The notes under the pieces were generated by a model. It had not been told where the DNA came from. It did no database searches and saw only the letters and a program-made list of their open reading frames with translations. A program made the translations under genes and the position numbers. A stretch of DNA of 64,000 nucleotides, from NCBI GenBank assembly GCA_017311315.1, contig CM029617.1, positions 5,717,820 to 5,781,819 of the forward strand, written 5' to 3'. Shown here piece by piece: positions 10,576-20,590 of the stretch; within the stretch, counting starts at the first letter, position 1; each line of letters begins with the position of its first letter. This stretch comes from Dendrocalamus latiflorus. Its lineage: Eukaryota > Streptophyta > Magnoliopsida > Poales > Poaceae.

Positions 10576-11420
10576 ATGGCCCGCGGCAAAGAATGTGCTC
10601 ATCGGGCCGGAGGTAGCGCCCCGTCCCGACGATCGCCTCCGATCGAGGTGGAGTACGTACTAGAAGCGCGCGAGCCATCGCTGGTGAACAAGCGGTGGGT
10701 GGCGGAAGAGAAGATGGAGGGTCCTTGCTCCCGCATCCTGGGCCCGACTCTCACAACAGAGGAGACGATCCGAAGTCTGCTGCGTGAGGGGAAGCTGTTG
10801 GACCGCCGTGAGGTGCGCATGCCTGCTAGCGATGAGACAGAGCCACACCCGGAGAAGTCGGAGGCGATCATCTTCGTCGCGTACTTTGACGCCGGCCTTC
10901 GGATTCCAGCGGCACTGATCGTTGGTGACATCCTGCGGATCTTTGGGCTGGAGCTGGCGCAATTGACTCCGAACGCAATAGCCCGCCTGGCTGTTTATAG
11001 CTGGGTGCTGCAGATGGAGGCATGCTGGCCCAGCTCCTCGCTGTTCGCATTCCTCCATGACGCACGATGCCAGCCGAAACGGCTGGAAGGAGGGGTGTTC
11101 TCCATCTTCGTTCTGTGGTCCCAATGCTCGCAGATCTTCCCTGCCAATTCTATCTCCGCGTGGCGAGTGGCAGTGGCCTCGAGTGCACGGGTCGGCCAAT
11201 ATCGTTCAACACCTTGTTGGGCGTGACGATCGACGACGAGGATAGGCGGAGGGCCCGGAGACTTGTGGGGATCACTCCTCAGTTCAACATGCGCGACCTT
11301 GCCGAGGAGTTCATCATGTATGGCATGACACCGCTCGCCGATGGGTGGCGCCTCCAGTCTGGGGGCCTCCGGCGTGACGGTGTTCGGCCGTCCGTGTCGT
11401 CGTTGCTGAGGCCTTCCAAT
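10576..11420 (+). pseudogene. Antisense gene of Tat2 (gypsy-type transposon family), frameshifted
   Basis: Starts at ATG 10576 (MARGKECAHR) and reads openly to about 11110, where a single-base frameshift moves the homologous reading to another frame (VPMLADLPCQFYLRV to 11420). Conserved blocks include RILGPTLTTEETI, GLELAQLTPNAIARLAVY and FNMRDLAEEFIMYG. An intron appears to begin after 11420 (GTAAGT) and end near 11474 (CTGTAG), followed by a short exon-like block GLVLEDTERAGL that matches Tat4. It is about half identical to the Tat1/Tat3 type, so Tat2 and Tat4 form a second subfamily. Function unknown. Confidence 0.7.
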
Positions 11421-11520
11421 CTGTGTAAGTTTTTGCATAGGAGTTTTTTTACTCCGCCTCGCCTTTCCCTGTAGGGCTTGTCCTGGAAGACACGGAGCGC
11501 GCAGGGCTTATTAGCTGTCT

Positions 11521-11801
11521 CTCTTCTCACTAGGTTGAGCTCACTCACTTCTTATAGGTTTTAGGAAGGGTTAGGCCACCCTTGGATAGACAGAGAACGT
11601 GTTTGCTCCTTAGTGTGTTGGAATAGCAGCTGATAGTCCTAGTGTCATATGGGGTAGATGAGAGTCAGTCTGAGCCATAGTATCCTCTATATCTTATCTA
11701 TGCTTTAAGGTCTGCCTTTTCTGATTTTCTTGCCAGCTTCTCTATTTATTGCTTTGGTTCAGGGGGGAGTTTATTTGGGAGTTTCTAGATCTTAATGGTG
11801 T
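11521..11801 (+). mobile_element. Sirevirus-like element, left internal piece
   Basis: AT-rich sequence that continues, across the Tat3 insertion, into 27138-28391; the two pieces share the GGTGT duplication. It contains the purine run AGGGGGGAG. It joins Tat2 sequence directly on the left with no LTR, so the 5' part of this element is missing. Confidence 0.6.
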
Positions 11802-12048
11802 TGTTGTAGGGGTGGCCCCCACTTGAGCCCAGCAGGATTGTTAGAGGAATGTAAGGCCCAAAATGGGACATGTGTAATGACATAAGTGCCCCTGAGGGGA
11901 ATACTCAGATGTAAGGGTATAATTGTAAAAGCACTCCCCATGTGGACATATATACACCACAGGCCATGGGGAGAAACCCTAGGCCATTGCTCACCTAACT
12001 CTCCACTATCATACTCTCTCTCTCTCTATTTGGTTTGTAACCACAACA
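11802..12048 (+). repeat. 5' LTR of Tat3
   Basis: 247 bp, TGTTGTAGGG to CCACAACA, followed by GTTGGTGTCGTCCGTGGGGA, which occupies the primer-binding position. That motif resembles the TTGGCGCCGTCTGTGGG seen after 5' LTRs in this lineage (from memory). TATATACAC near 11948 is a possible TATA region. Confidence 0.9.
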
Positions 12049-12100
12049 GTTGGTGTCGTCCGTGGGGAGGACAAGAGCAAGCCTCCAGATCCGAAGAAGG

Positions 12101-13717
12101 ATGGCACCAAAGAAAGCTTCATCGTCGACGGTGGCGAAGAAGAAGGCGGGAGCGGCGAAATTTTGCATCAACACCAGGGCTTCGACGTTGGCAGCTGCGG
12201 GCGTGGGTGGCGATGCGGGTGTGGCGGTCGCGAGCACCAGTGTTCGCGATGCGACGCCTAACCCCATCATGACCGCCGCGACGATCGACCCCGCCACTGC
12301 CGCGATGACCGACCCCGCCACCATCGCCACGACGCTCAACCCCGCCATCACCGCCGCGGTGATCGACCCCACCACCGCTGCGACGACCGACCCCGTCACC
12401 ACCGCCGCGACGCTCAACCCCGCCACCACCGCTGCGACAGTCGTAACCGCCCCACGCATGGCAGGTAACCCCACTGCAGGTACCGCAACAGTCACCGATG
12501 GTGTCGCTCGGGTGGTCGGAGGCAGCGACGCCGGCGCCCACGCCGGCACGGCATCCGCTCTTCCGTCTGGTGCAGGAATGGTGAGCGGCTCCAATGGTAG
12601 CGCGGGCTTAGTCCCCGGCTCCAGAGTCCTTCACGCCGGCGTAGCTGGCAGTCCGGGAGCGCAGGCCGTGGTTGCCGCCGCTCCGGTCGCGCCTCCAGAC
12701 ACGCCGATGGCCGCAACCACGCCCACGGTGGAGAACGCCCTACTGGCGGCCCTCAGCGCATTTCAGCGGGAGCTAACAGATCTTCGCGGGGCCGTGCGAG
12801 ACATACAAGAGGCTCGGAGCCAACAGGCCCCACCGGTGGTCGCATCGGAGCCCACACCGGAGAGGGTGGATAGCCGCGACGCCCCCACGTCCAGCCGCGT
12901 CCCACCACGACGTGTGGACCTGGAGTCCCCGCTCTCAGCGGGCCTACAGCAGGCGGCATGGCCGGAGGACTTCAAGTTCCCGAGTGTCATCGAAGCATAC
13001 AAAGGTGACACGAACCCACGGGAATTCGTCCGCGTGTATGAGACCGCCATCGAAGCCACTGGTGGGGATGACACCACGAAGGCAAAAGGACTCCCCCTCG
13101 TGCTGCAGGGGGTGGCGCTCTCTTGGTTCTTTACCATTGAGCCACATTCCATCTATGCGTGGGAGCAGATCCGCGATCGACTCTACAACAACTTCCAGGG
13201 AAATTACGTTGAGCGCGTCGATGCGGACCAGCTCTTCGCAGTCAAGCAAAAACCTTCGGAGAAGCTTCGGGATTACTTCAAGCGCTTCGCGAAGCTACGC
13301 TACCAGATCAAGGATGCCAATGAAACAACCATCATCAATGCAGTGATACAGGGCCTTCGCCTGGGGCCGCTCGCCGAATATAACATGCGGAAGCCAGTCA
13401 AGTCGGTGGTAAAGCTCTTCGACAAAATGGAAGAGTACGCCCAGGCAGAGGAAGACATGCGAAGGTGCGAAGGCGATGACTCCGACACAGCTCAAGCGAA
13501 GGAGTTGTTGCAAAAAGGAAGTGCGAAGGACGACTCGAGAGCAAAACGTGAGCAAGCATCTGGGGAGACGCTCCCAAATGCGTTGACACCGGGGCGCACG
13601 AGAACTTGTCAAGCGGCAGGCGCAAGCCCCAGCGTAACCAGCAAAGGCCCCAAAAGGCTCGCCACATCTTCGCCATGCAGGGCATTCCCAGGGAACCCAT
13701 CCTCGCCCAGCGCCTGA
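12101..13717 (+). pseudogene. Tat3 gag
   Basis: I place the start at ATG 12101 (MAPKKASSS) because the frame opens only just after the LTR and the upstream ATG at 12050 overlaps the primer site. The N-terminus has an Ala/Thr/Asp/Pro-rich tandem repeat (about 12265-12440). A capsid domain (retrotransposon gag family) spans about 12960-13450, with blocks such as FKFPSVIEAYKGDTNP and ALSWFFTIEP. The main frame ends at 13717; recognisable gag continues in another frame to 14088 (CEVHGYGDHFTRAC), so there is a frameshift near 13700. Gag would form the virus-like particle core. Confidence 0.8.
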
Positions 13718-14088
13718 GTAGGGGACGCGGAGGAAGCCGCGACGCGAGACCGCGCGCGGAGTAGGAAATCCTAGACTATGGCAAATGGTGCGAGGTGCAT
13801 GGCTATGGTGATCATTTCACGCGGGCATGCACCGAACTTATGGCGCTGCGACAACCGACTGCCTGAGTTTGGGCCCTGGAAGCGCCGACCGCTATAGCAG
13901 CTCACGTGCAACCACCGCAAGGAAGTCCCCCGCGAGCGGGGGCCCTAGGAGAGATCCGGCACCACATCATTAGTGTCATCTCCGGAGGCTCCTCGTCGAG
14001 AACCTCCTCGGCGCAACCACCCCAGGGAATGCCGCACTGCAACGTCACCTTCACACCAGCCGATGCCCAGGGTGTGGAGTTTCCCCAC
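13718..14088 (+). pseudogene. Tat3 gag C-terminus and linker to protease
   Basis: Reads in the shifted frame, with stop codons, through a Cys/His motif and the linker IISVISGG. It then reaches GVEFPH, which in intact relatives runs straight into protease. It is cut at 14088 by the solo LTR and resumes at 15803. Confidence 0.65.
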
Positions 14089-15797
14089 TGTTGGACCGAA
14101 ATGGCGACAGAGGGGGGGTGAATGTCGACAACTAAAAATTCGTCCCCCTCAAGTACCTACGACAAAGTCTTCTTCTATAGCTACGAAGCAAAGCTATGAA
14201 GAGACATCCCCAGGCTCTCTGGAAATCTGGAGAAATCAACCAAGGGAAGAGAACAGAGAGAAAGCACCCAAGAAAAGACCTGCAACAAAACCCTAGGGCC
14301 GGTCTGATAGCTGGGTAAAAGTCAGTCTGACCGCTGGGTAATAGCCAGTCTGACCGCTGGGTAAAAGCCGGTCTGACCGCTGGGTAATAGCCGGTCTGAC
14401 CACTGGGTAATAGCCGGTCTGACCGCTCCCCTGGTCCCAGGCAACCCGAGAAGGCTCTAAAAAATCTAAAACTTCAGTATACTTTCAGACCTTCGAAAAT
14501 CAGAGAAATTGATGGATTTCTTCCATACCTCTTGGCTCAAAACAAGACCACAACATAGTAAATATCCAGAGGACTAAGGGAAACACAGGAATCAACTTGA
14601 AGAGCAATAATTTCAGATTATGATCAAAGTCTGAAATTTTTGCAAGACTGAACGAAAAATCAAATTACTTCTTGACCTTTGATCCTTTGGCCATGAAAAT
14701 TTGAGGATAGCTATTTAATAGCCTCTGGGCTTTACATACCAAATTTTAAGCCATCTCAAAGAGGGAAAAGAGATTTGCACCAAAACCCTAGAATAGGATA
14801 TGAAGAACAGAGGAGGGCACAAACTCAAATATGAGATTAAACACTTGTCTCTGGGATTTTAGCTGACCAAATGGTCTAAAATCATAACCCCATCACAGAG
14901 CAACCCATTTTGGGCCTTCCCAGCAAGAATCAACAAGAAACTCAAAAAGTCAAGAAATCACAGAAAAGGGCATCGAAGCAAAACAGAGAAGAACAGGATT
15001 AAACTTCAAAGATTTCATTCCAATTAAACGAGGAATACATAGGAGTCCCCATACGCATGGACATTAGAACAGGGATGATTACAAAGGATCTCCTCTACCT
15101 CTCCCTCTCCATCTCAAGAACATACACTACATGCTTGGAGGAGAGGAGCACTCAAGAACACATCGAAGGGGGACAGAGCACACCTCTGCCTCTCCTACCA
15201 ACTCTCACCCACTAAAGCACAAAGTGAAAACCAACCACTAAAGCCCTAGAATGCATAAGGGGGCATGCAGCCACTCTCTCCTTTATATAGCCTTTGGCTA
15301 ACGGGTCTCCACCCCGTTACGCTCGCTAAATCCAACGGAACCCGCTCCCACTTGTGCAGCCTCGCGAAATTACCGATTCGCCCCTCCTGCACCTTCCGGG
15401 AAGCTTTCGCGCTCCTTGTCGTCCACGACTCACAACCACATCGAATCTCCACCGTCTTCGACACATCCCGACCGTTCTGACCTCGACACCGCCTGTGTCT
15501 AGTCCGGTCACCTTGTGTCTCGCCACGACTCCGTCTCGACGTCTTGCAGCCAACACAGACAAGAAACACATCAAATAGCACCGCTCGATACATGAAAGCA
15601 TAAATGTATTAATGAAATAGCCCAAACCTAACAAGTCGACATAATATGCAATCTAAACCCTTTGACCAGGTTTGACCAAGTTCGACCGAGTCCATTGCAC
15701 CATGCAACAACATGGTCCAAACCAACCAAACTCGATTTCCCTAAACCGATGTCAATTACTCATCACATACATGGGATGACCTCCACATGGTCTCTCA
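14089..15797 (-). mobile_element. Solo LTR of a Ty1/copia Sirevirus-type element
   Basis: 1709 bp. On the minus strand it begins TGAGAGACCATGTGGAGGTC and ends with the complement of TGTTGGACCGAAATGGCG. Both termini match the LTR at 28392-30520. It is flanked by a perfect 5-bp duplication, CCCAC (14084-14088 and 15798-15802). No internal region is present, so it arose by recombination between LTRs of an inserted element. It contains five copies of a GGTCTGACC-type repeat near 14300-14420 and a TATATAG motif on the minus strand near 15285. Confidence 0.92.
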
Positions 15798-15802
15798 CCC
15801 AC

Positions 15803-18791
15803 CAAGATCCTTTGGTCATCCAGGCTGACATTGCGGGCCGCGATGTCAGGCGCATCCTCATCGATGGAGGAAGCTCTGCGAACATCTTGTTCGCGGAGAC
15901 CCTTGATCGCATGGGAATACCTCGGAGTCGTTTGAGAGCATCGGAGACCCCCCTTCAAGGTTTCGGCGGCCAGCCCCTGTAGGCCTTGGGCCAGGTGCGC
16001 CTCCGGGTCTCTTTGTGCCAGACCGACAATGCCAGAAGCAAGGACATCGTCTTTGATGTCGTGGACATCCCGCACCCATACAACGCCATACTGGGCCGAC
16101 CCGCCATTAACTCCTTCGAGGCGGTGCCACACCACGCCTTTTTGTGTATGAAGCTCCCGGGCCAGCGGGGTGTCATCACCATCTTCGGTGACCAGGACCT
16201 CTCTAGGTGTGTCAAAACCAGCGCCAGAAGTCCGCACCGTAAGGTGCACGTCCTCGCTGACAAATCCAAGGCGGACACACCATCCGCTCCAGGATGGTCG
16301 GGACCTCCAGGAGACCTTCGACAACCTCAGGAAGGCGGGCATCAAGCTCAATCCGGACAAGTGTGTTTTCGGCGTGCAGGCGGGCAAGCTCTTGGGCTTC
16401 CTCGTGTCCAGACGAGGCATCTAGGCGAACCCGGACAAGGTCGACGCCATCCTGGGCATGAAACCGCCCAAGACGATGAGGGAGGTCCAGAGGCTGGCCG
16501 GCCGGATGGCGGCTCTGAGCCGTTTCCTGTCTAGGGCAGTGGAACGGGGCTTGCCATTTTTCAAGACTCTCCGCGGTTGCGACGGGTTTCATTGGGATGA
16601 CGATTGCGCAAAAGCCTTCAACGACCTCAAGAAGCACCTCACAAGCCTTCCCACTCTAGTTGCTCTAGCACCAGAGGCTCCCCTCCTGCTCTACCTCGCC
16701 GCCTCAACGACGGCGGTCAGCGCTGTCCTTGTTCTCGAAGAGGGCGCTCTCCAACGACCCGTGTACTTCATCTCCAAAGCCCTTTAGGGCGCCAAGACAC
16801 GGTATACGGAGCTCGAGAAGCTTGCCTACGCGCTGGTCATGGCTTCAAGAAAGCTCTGACATTACTTCCTGGCCCATCCGATAACGGTGTCATCCTCGTT
16901 CCCCCTGGCGGAGATGCTGCACAATAAGGAGTCCACAGGGCGAATCGGCAAATGGGCAGCTGAGCTTGCCCCATTCTCCTTAACGTACGCCTCCCGAACG
17001 GTGATCAAGTCCCAAGTTTTGGCAGACTTCCTCGCGGAGTGGACCCCTCCAGCTCAGCCTGTCCACCAGCCAGAAGACCCGGTGTGGATGCTCAACACTG
17101 ACGGAGCCTATGGCGTCGCGGGCGCAGGCGTCAACGCGGTCGTTACTACACCTGAGGGGCACCGCCTGCTGTACTCGGCGCGCCTCGCGTTTCCTGCCAC
17201 CAACAACACGGTCGAGTACGAGGCGTTACTCTTTGGCCTCGGGAAGCTCAAAGCGCTAGGTGCGAGGCGCGTCCTCGTCCGCACCAACTTGCGACTGGTG
17301 GCGAGCCATGTGGATAAGTCATACCAAGCCAAGGACCCAGAGCTAGGCAAGTACCTCGCAGCCGTGAGAGCAAAGGAGCGGCACTTTTTGGGTGTCACGG
17401 TGAAAGCCATCCCTCGGGCAGACAATGAACAAGCCGATGTCCTTGCAAAGGCCGCCAGCCAGCAGCTCCCAACTCCCGGTGGGGCATTTTACGAAGTCCT
17501 ACCAGCGGCAGCCATCGCGCAGGACAACCGTGATGCAGGCCTCGTCCACCAAATCACCCAGTAGGGCGATTGGTGAGAACCCATTTTCGGTTTTCTACAG
17601 GGCATCGCGGAGCCGGACGACCCCGTCGAGCTCCGGCACTTACAGCACCGTGCGAGGTCCTTCCAGGTGCTTGACGGGGTGCTCTACAAAAAAGCGGTTT
17701 GCACACCGTTTCTGCGATGCCTCTCACGCGAAGAAGGAAAGCAGCTCCTTACAGAAATCCATGCAGGACTATGCGGTTCGCATCTCGCACCAAGATCGCT
17801 AGTCAGCAAGGCATTCAGGTAGGGTTTTTATTGGCCAACAGCCATCGCCGACGCCCAAGATCTCGTGCGCTGATGTCAAGGTTGCCAATGGATGGGGCGG
17901 GCCATCCGCAGGCCCCCGACGAGCCTCAATCCTATACCTCTGGTATGGCTGCTGGCACGATGGGGCATCAACGTCGTGGGACCGCTTCCTAGGGCCCCAG
18001 GCAACCTGCAATTTGTAGCAGTCGCTTTGGAATATTTCTCTAGGTGGCCAGAGGTGGTAGCCCTGGCCAAGATTACCTCGGCAGCCATGCAGCGCTTCCT
18101 TTGGTAGAACATCATATGCCACTTCGGTGTGCCCCGGGATTTCACCGTCGATAACGGCCTGTAGTTCAACGCAACCCCATTCAAAGAATTCTCTGACAGC
18201 ATGGGCATCACGCTCCGGTTCGCCTCAGTTGGACACCCGCAATCCAACGGCGCGGTAGAGCGAGCGAACGGCGCCATTTCCGCCGCGATCAAGAAGCACC
18301 TCGTCGGGCTACCAAAGGGCAAGTGGCCGGGCGAGCTCCACAGCGTCCTCTGGTCCCTCCGCACAATGATGACACGCCCGACGGGGTTCATGCCATTCAA
18401 GTTCCTATTCGGCGACGAGGCGGTTACACCCGAGGAAATAAAGGTCGGCTCGAGAAGGGTCCTCGTCCAGGCACCAGAAGAGGAGCGCCAATTGTCCATG
18501 GATCTCCTTGACGGAGACCGGGCAAGCGCAACCCAGCACGTCATAAAGTATGTGCGACAGATGGTGCGCGCTTAGTATCGTTCCACGTACCCGCGCGAAT
18601 TCCAGCCGGGAGACCTCGTCCTCAAGATGGCACTCCACGCGGAGACGGTAGGCAAGCTGGAATCCAGGTGGGAAGGCCCATACATCGTCGCGGAGGCCCT
18701 ACAGAAGGGAGCATACCGCCTTGCCACGTTGGAAGGGCAGACATTTCGCCACACATGGAACGCAGACAAGCTGCAGCGGTACTACGCCTAA
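15803..18791 (+). pseudogene. Tat3 pro-pol (protease, RT remnant, RNase H, second RNase H, integrase)
   Basis: Protease has the motif ILIDGGSSANIL at about 15854-15889. After about 16290 the frame jumps into the RT C-terminus (KLNPDKCVFGV), so the RT catalytic core is deleted. RNase H follows to about 16880. A second RNase H begins LNTDGAYGVAGAGV near 17090. Integrase runs about 17600-18790: a zinc-finger region with HAGLCGSH and CQGCQ, then the core. The first catalytic Asp position reads Asn (17970-17972, GINVVGPL), while the second (TVDNG) and Glu (VERANG) remain. Twelve internal in-frame stops are visible. No chromodomain is seen, as expected for Tat. Confidence 0.85.
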
Positions 18792-18794
18792 GCC

Positions 18795-19060
18795 GAGTGC
18801 ACAAGCGTGAAGACCCTTGGCGGCTTCGGGGAGCACCTCACCAGGCTCCTGCGCGAACCACTCCAGCACTAAAGGCTCACACCGTGTACTGCCTCATCAC
18901 CGGGCAACAACGGCTGCGGCCGTTTCCGCCTTTAAGCGGTCAGTGGTTAGTACCTCATCTCTTGTAATCGCTTACCCGCGAAAACGGGAATTTAGTGAAG
19001 TAAAATCGTTTGCATAACCTTGTCTTGATTCCTGCAAAAGCGCGCGAAGGGTTACCTTCG
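18795..19060. other. Tat3 sequence between pol and arrays
   Basis: Non-coding; no feature recognised apart from the transition into the first tandem array. Confidence 0.4.
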
Positions 19061-19845
19061 TGCGCACTGTCCATAAGCATAAACAAAGACACGCGTATAC
19101 GCATGCACTCTCCGTGAAAAATGCGGGCATGAGTATAAACAAAGACGCGTGGGGGATGCCTCCACGCGCACTCTACGGAGTATAAATAAGACGTAGCGTT
19201 GAGGTCTGCCTTCGCACGCACCTTCACCGCCTGCAACGCGCAGAAGCTCGCCTCCGCGCACAGTCTACGGACTCTAAATAAGACGTAGCGTTGAGGTCTG
19301 CCTCCACACGCACTCTACGGAGTATAAATAAGACGTAGCGTTGAGGTCCACCTCCGCACGCACCTTCACCGCCCACAACGCGTGGAGGCTCGCCTCCGTG
19401 CGCAGTCTACGGACTCTAAATAAGATGTAGCGTTGAGGTCCGCCTCCGCACGCACTCTACGGAGTATAAATAAGACGTAGCGTTGAGGTCCGCCTCCGCA
19501 CGGAACTTCACCGCCCGCAACGCGCGGAGGCTCGCCTCCGCGCGCAGTTTACAGACTCTAAATAAGACGTAGCGTTGAGGTCCGCCTCCGCACGCACCTT
19601 CACCACCCGCAACACGCAGAGGCGAGCCTCCGCGCGCACTCTACGGAGTCTAAAGAAGATGCAACGTGAGGCCTACCTCTGTGCGCACTCTACGGAGTAT
19701 AAATAAGACGCGGATGTTGTCCCTGCGCACTCTACTGAATATAAAGAAGACGCGGATATCCCCGCGCACGCACAGGCATTGTCCTTGCGCGTACTCCCCG
19801 GAGTATAAATAAGACGTGGTCGAAGTTCCCACGTGCCCAAGCTCT
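19061..19845 (+). repeat. Tandem array with repeated TATAAATA boxes
   Basis: Irregular higher-order repeat built from TACGGAGTATAAATAAGACG, GTAGCGTTGAGGTC and CCTCCGCACGCAC. TATAAATAAG or TCTAAATAAG recurs near 19190, 19272, 19322, 19413, 19463, 19555, 19697 and 19804, with weaker copies at both ends. It follows the end of pol. Whether the boxes bind TATA-binding protein is untested. Confidence 0.85.
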
Positions 19846-19853
19846 AATAAGCG

Positions 19854-20345
19854 CCTACTTCGACTAGGCGCCAGCTCCACTGCCACCCCTTCGAAAGGTA
19901 GGGGACGGAGCGCTCGCGCGTCTACTTCGACTAGGCGCCAGCTCCGCTGCCACCCCTTCGAAAGGTAGGAGACGGAGCGCTCACACGTATACTTCGACTA
20001 GGCGCCAGCTCCGCTGCCACCCCTTCGAAAGCTAGGGGACGGAGCGCTCACGCGTCTACTTCGACTAGGCACCAGCTCCGCTGCCACCCTTCGAAAGGTA
20101 GTGGACGGAGCGCTCGCGCGTCTACTTTGACTAGGCGCCAGCGCCGCTGCCACCCCTTCAAAAGGTAGGGGACGGAGCGCTCGCACGTATACTTCGACTA
20201 GGCGCCAACTCCGCTGCCACCCCTTCGAAAGCTAGGGGACGGAGCGCTCGCACGTCTACTTCGATTAGGCGCCAGCTCCACTGCCACCCCTTCGAAAGGT
20301 AGGGGACGGAGCGCTCACGTGACTACTCCGACTAGGCGCCAGCTC
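19854..20345 (+). repeat. Tandem array of 67-bp units, about eight copies
   Basis: Units begin near 19854, 19921, 19988, 20055, 20121, 20188, 20255 and 20322. Each contains CTAGGCGCCAGCTCCGCTGC, a TTCGAAA palindrome and AGGGGACGGAGCGCTC. It is the same family as the array at 2268-2545 in Tat1. It is not a CRISPR: units are contiguous with no unique spacers. Confidence 0.9.
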
Positions 20346-20590
20346 CGGTGCCACCCCTCCCGGAAGAGATGACGGAACGTCCACGAGCCTGCTTTGGCCA
20401 CTACTATCTACAAGTCTGGCGGAGCCGAGCGCGGAAATCTACCCTACCTACTACTCGCCTAGAATGGTGACATGCAATGACGAGAACATATTGAACAGGC
20501 ACTACTTCATTCATATAAAAGAGCTGGTCACGAAGCAACTATACAAAAAGGTGTACATGACGCAACACACCCAACCCCGGCATCACCCTT
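20346..20590. other. Tat3 sequence after the array
   Basis: Short non-coding link between the array and the 3' end of the antisense gene. Confidence 0.4.

Larger units (their letters stand above)
9125..11520 (-). mobile_element. Tat2: minus-strand Tat fragment (3' LTR and antisense gene)
   Basis: The 3' LTR is at 9125-9375 in reverse orientation, followed rightward by non-coding sequence similar to 33560-33830 of Tat4, then the antisense gene, which here lies on the plus strand. Tat2 has no gag-pol or second LTR in the window. It ends near 11520 where Sirevirus-like sequence begins. Confidence 0.75.

Noticed and set aside
19854..20345. Regular repeats resembling a CRISPR array
   Set aside because: Units are contiguous 67-bp tandem copies with no unique spacers, within a plant retrotransposon.
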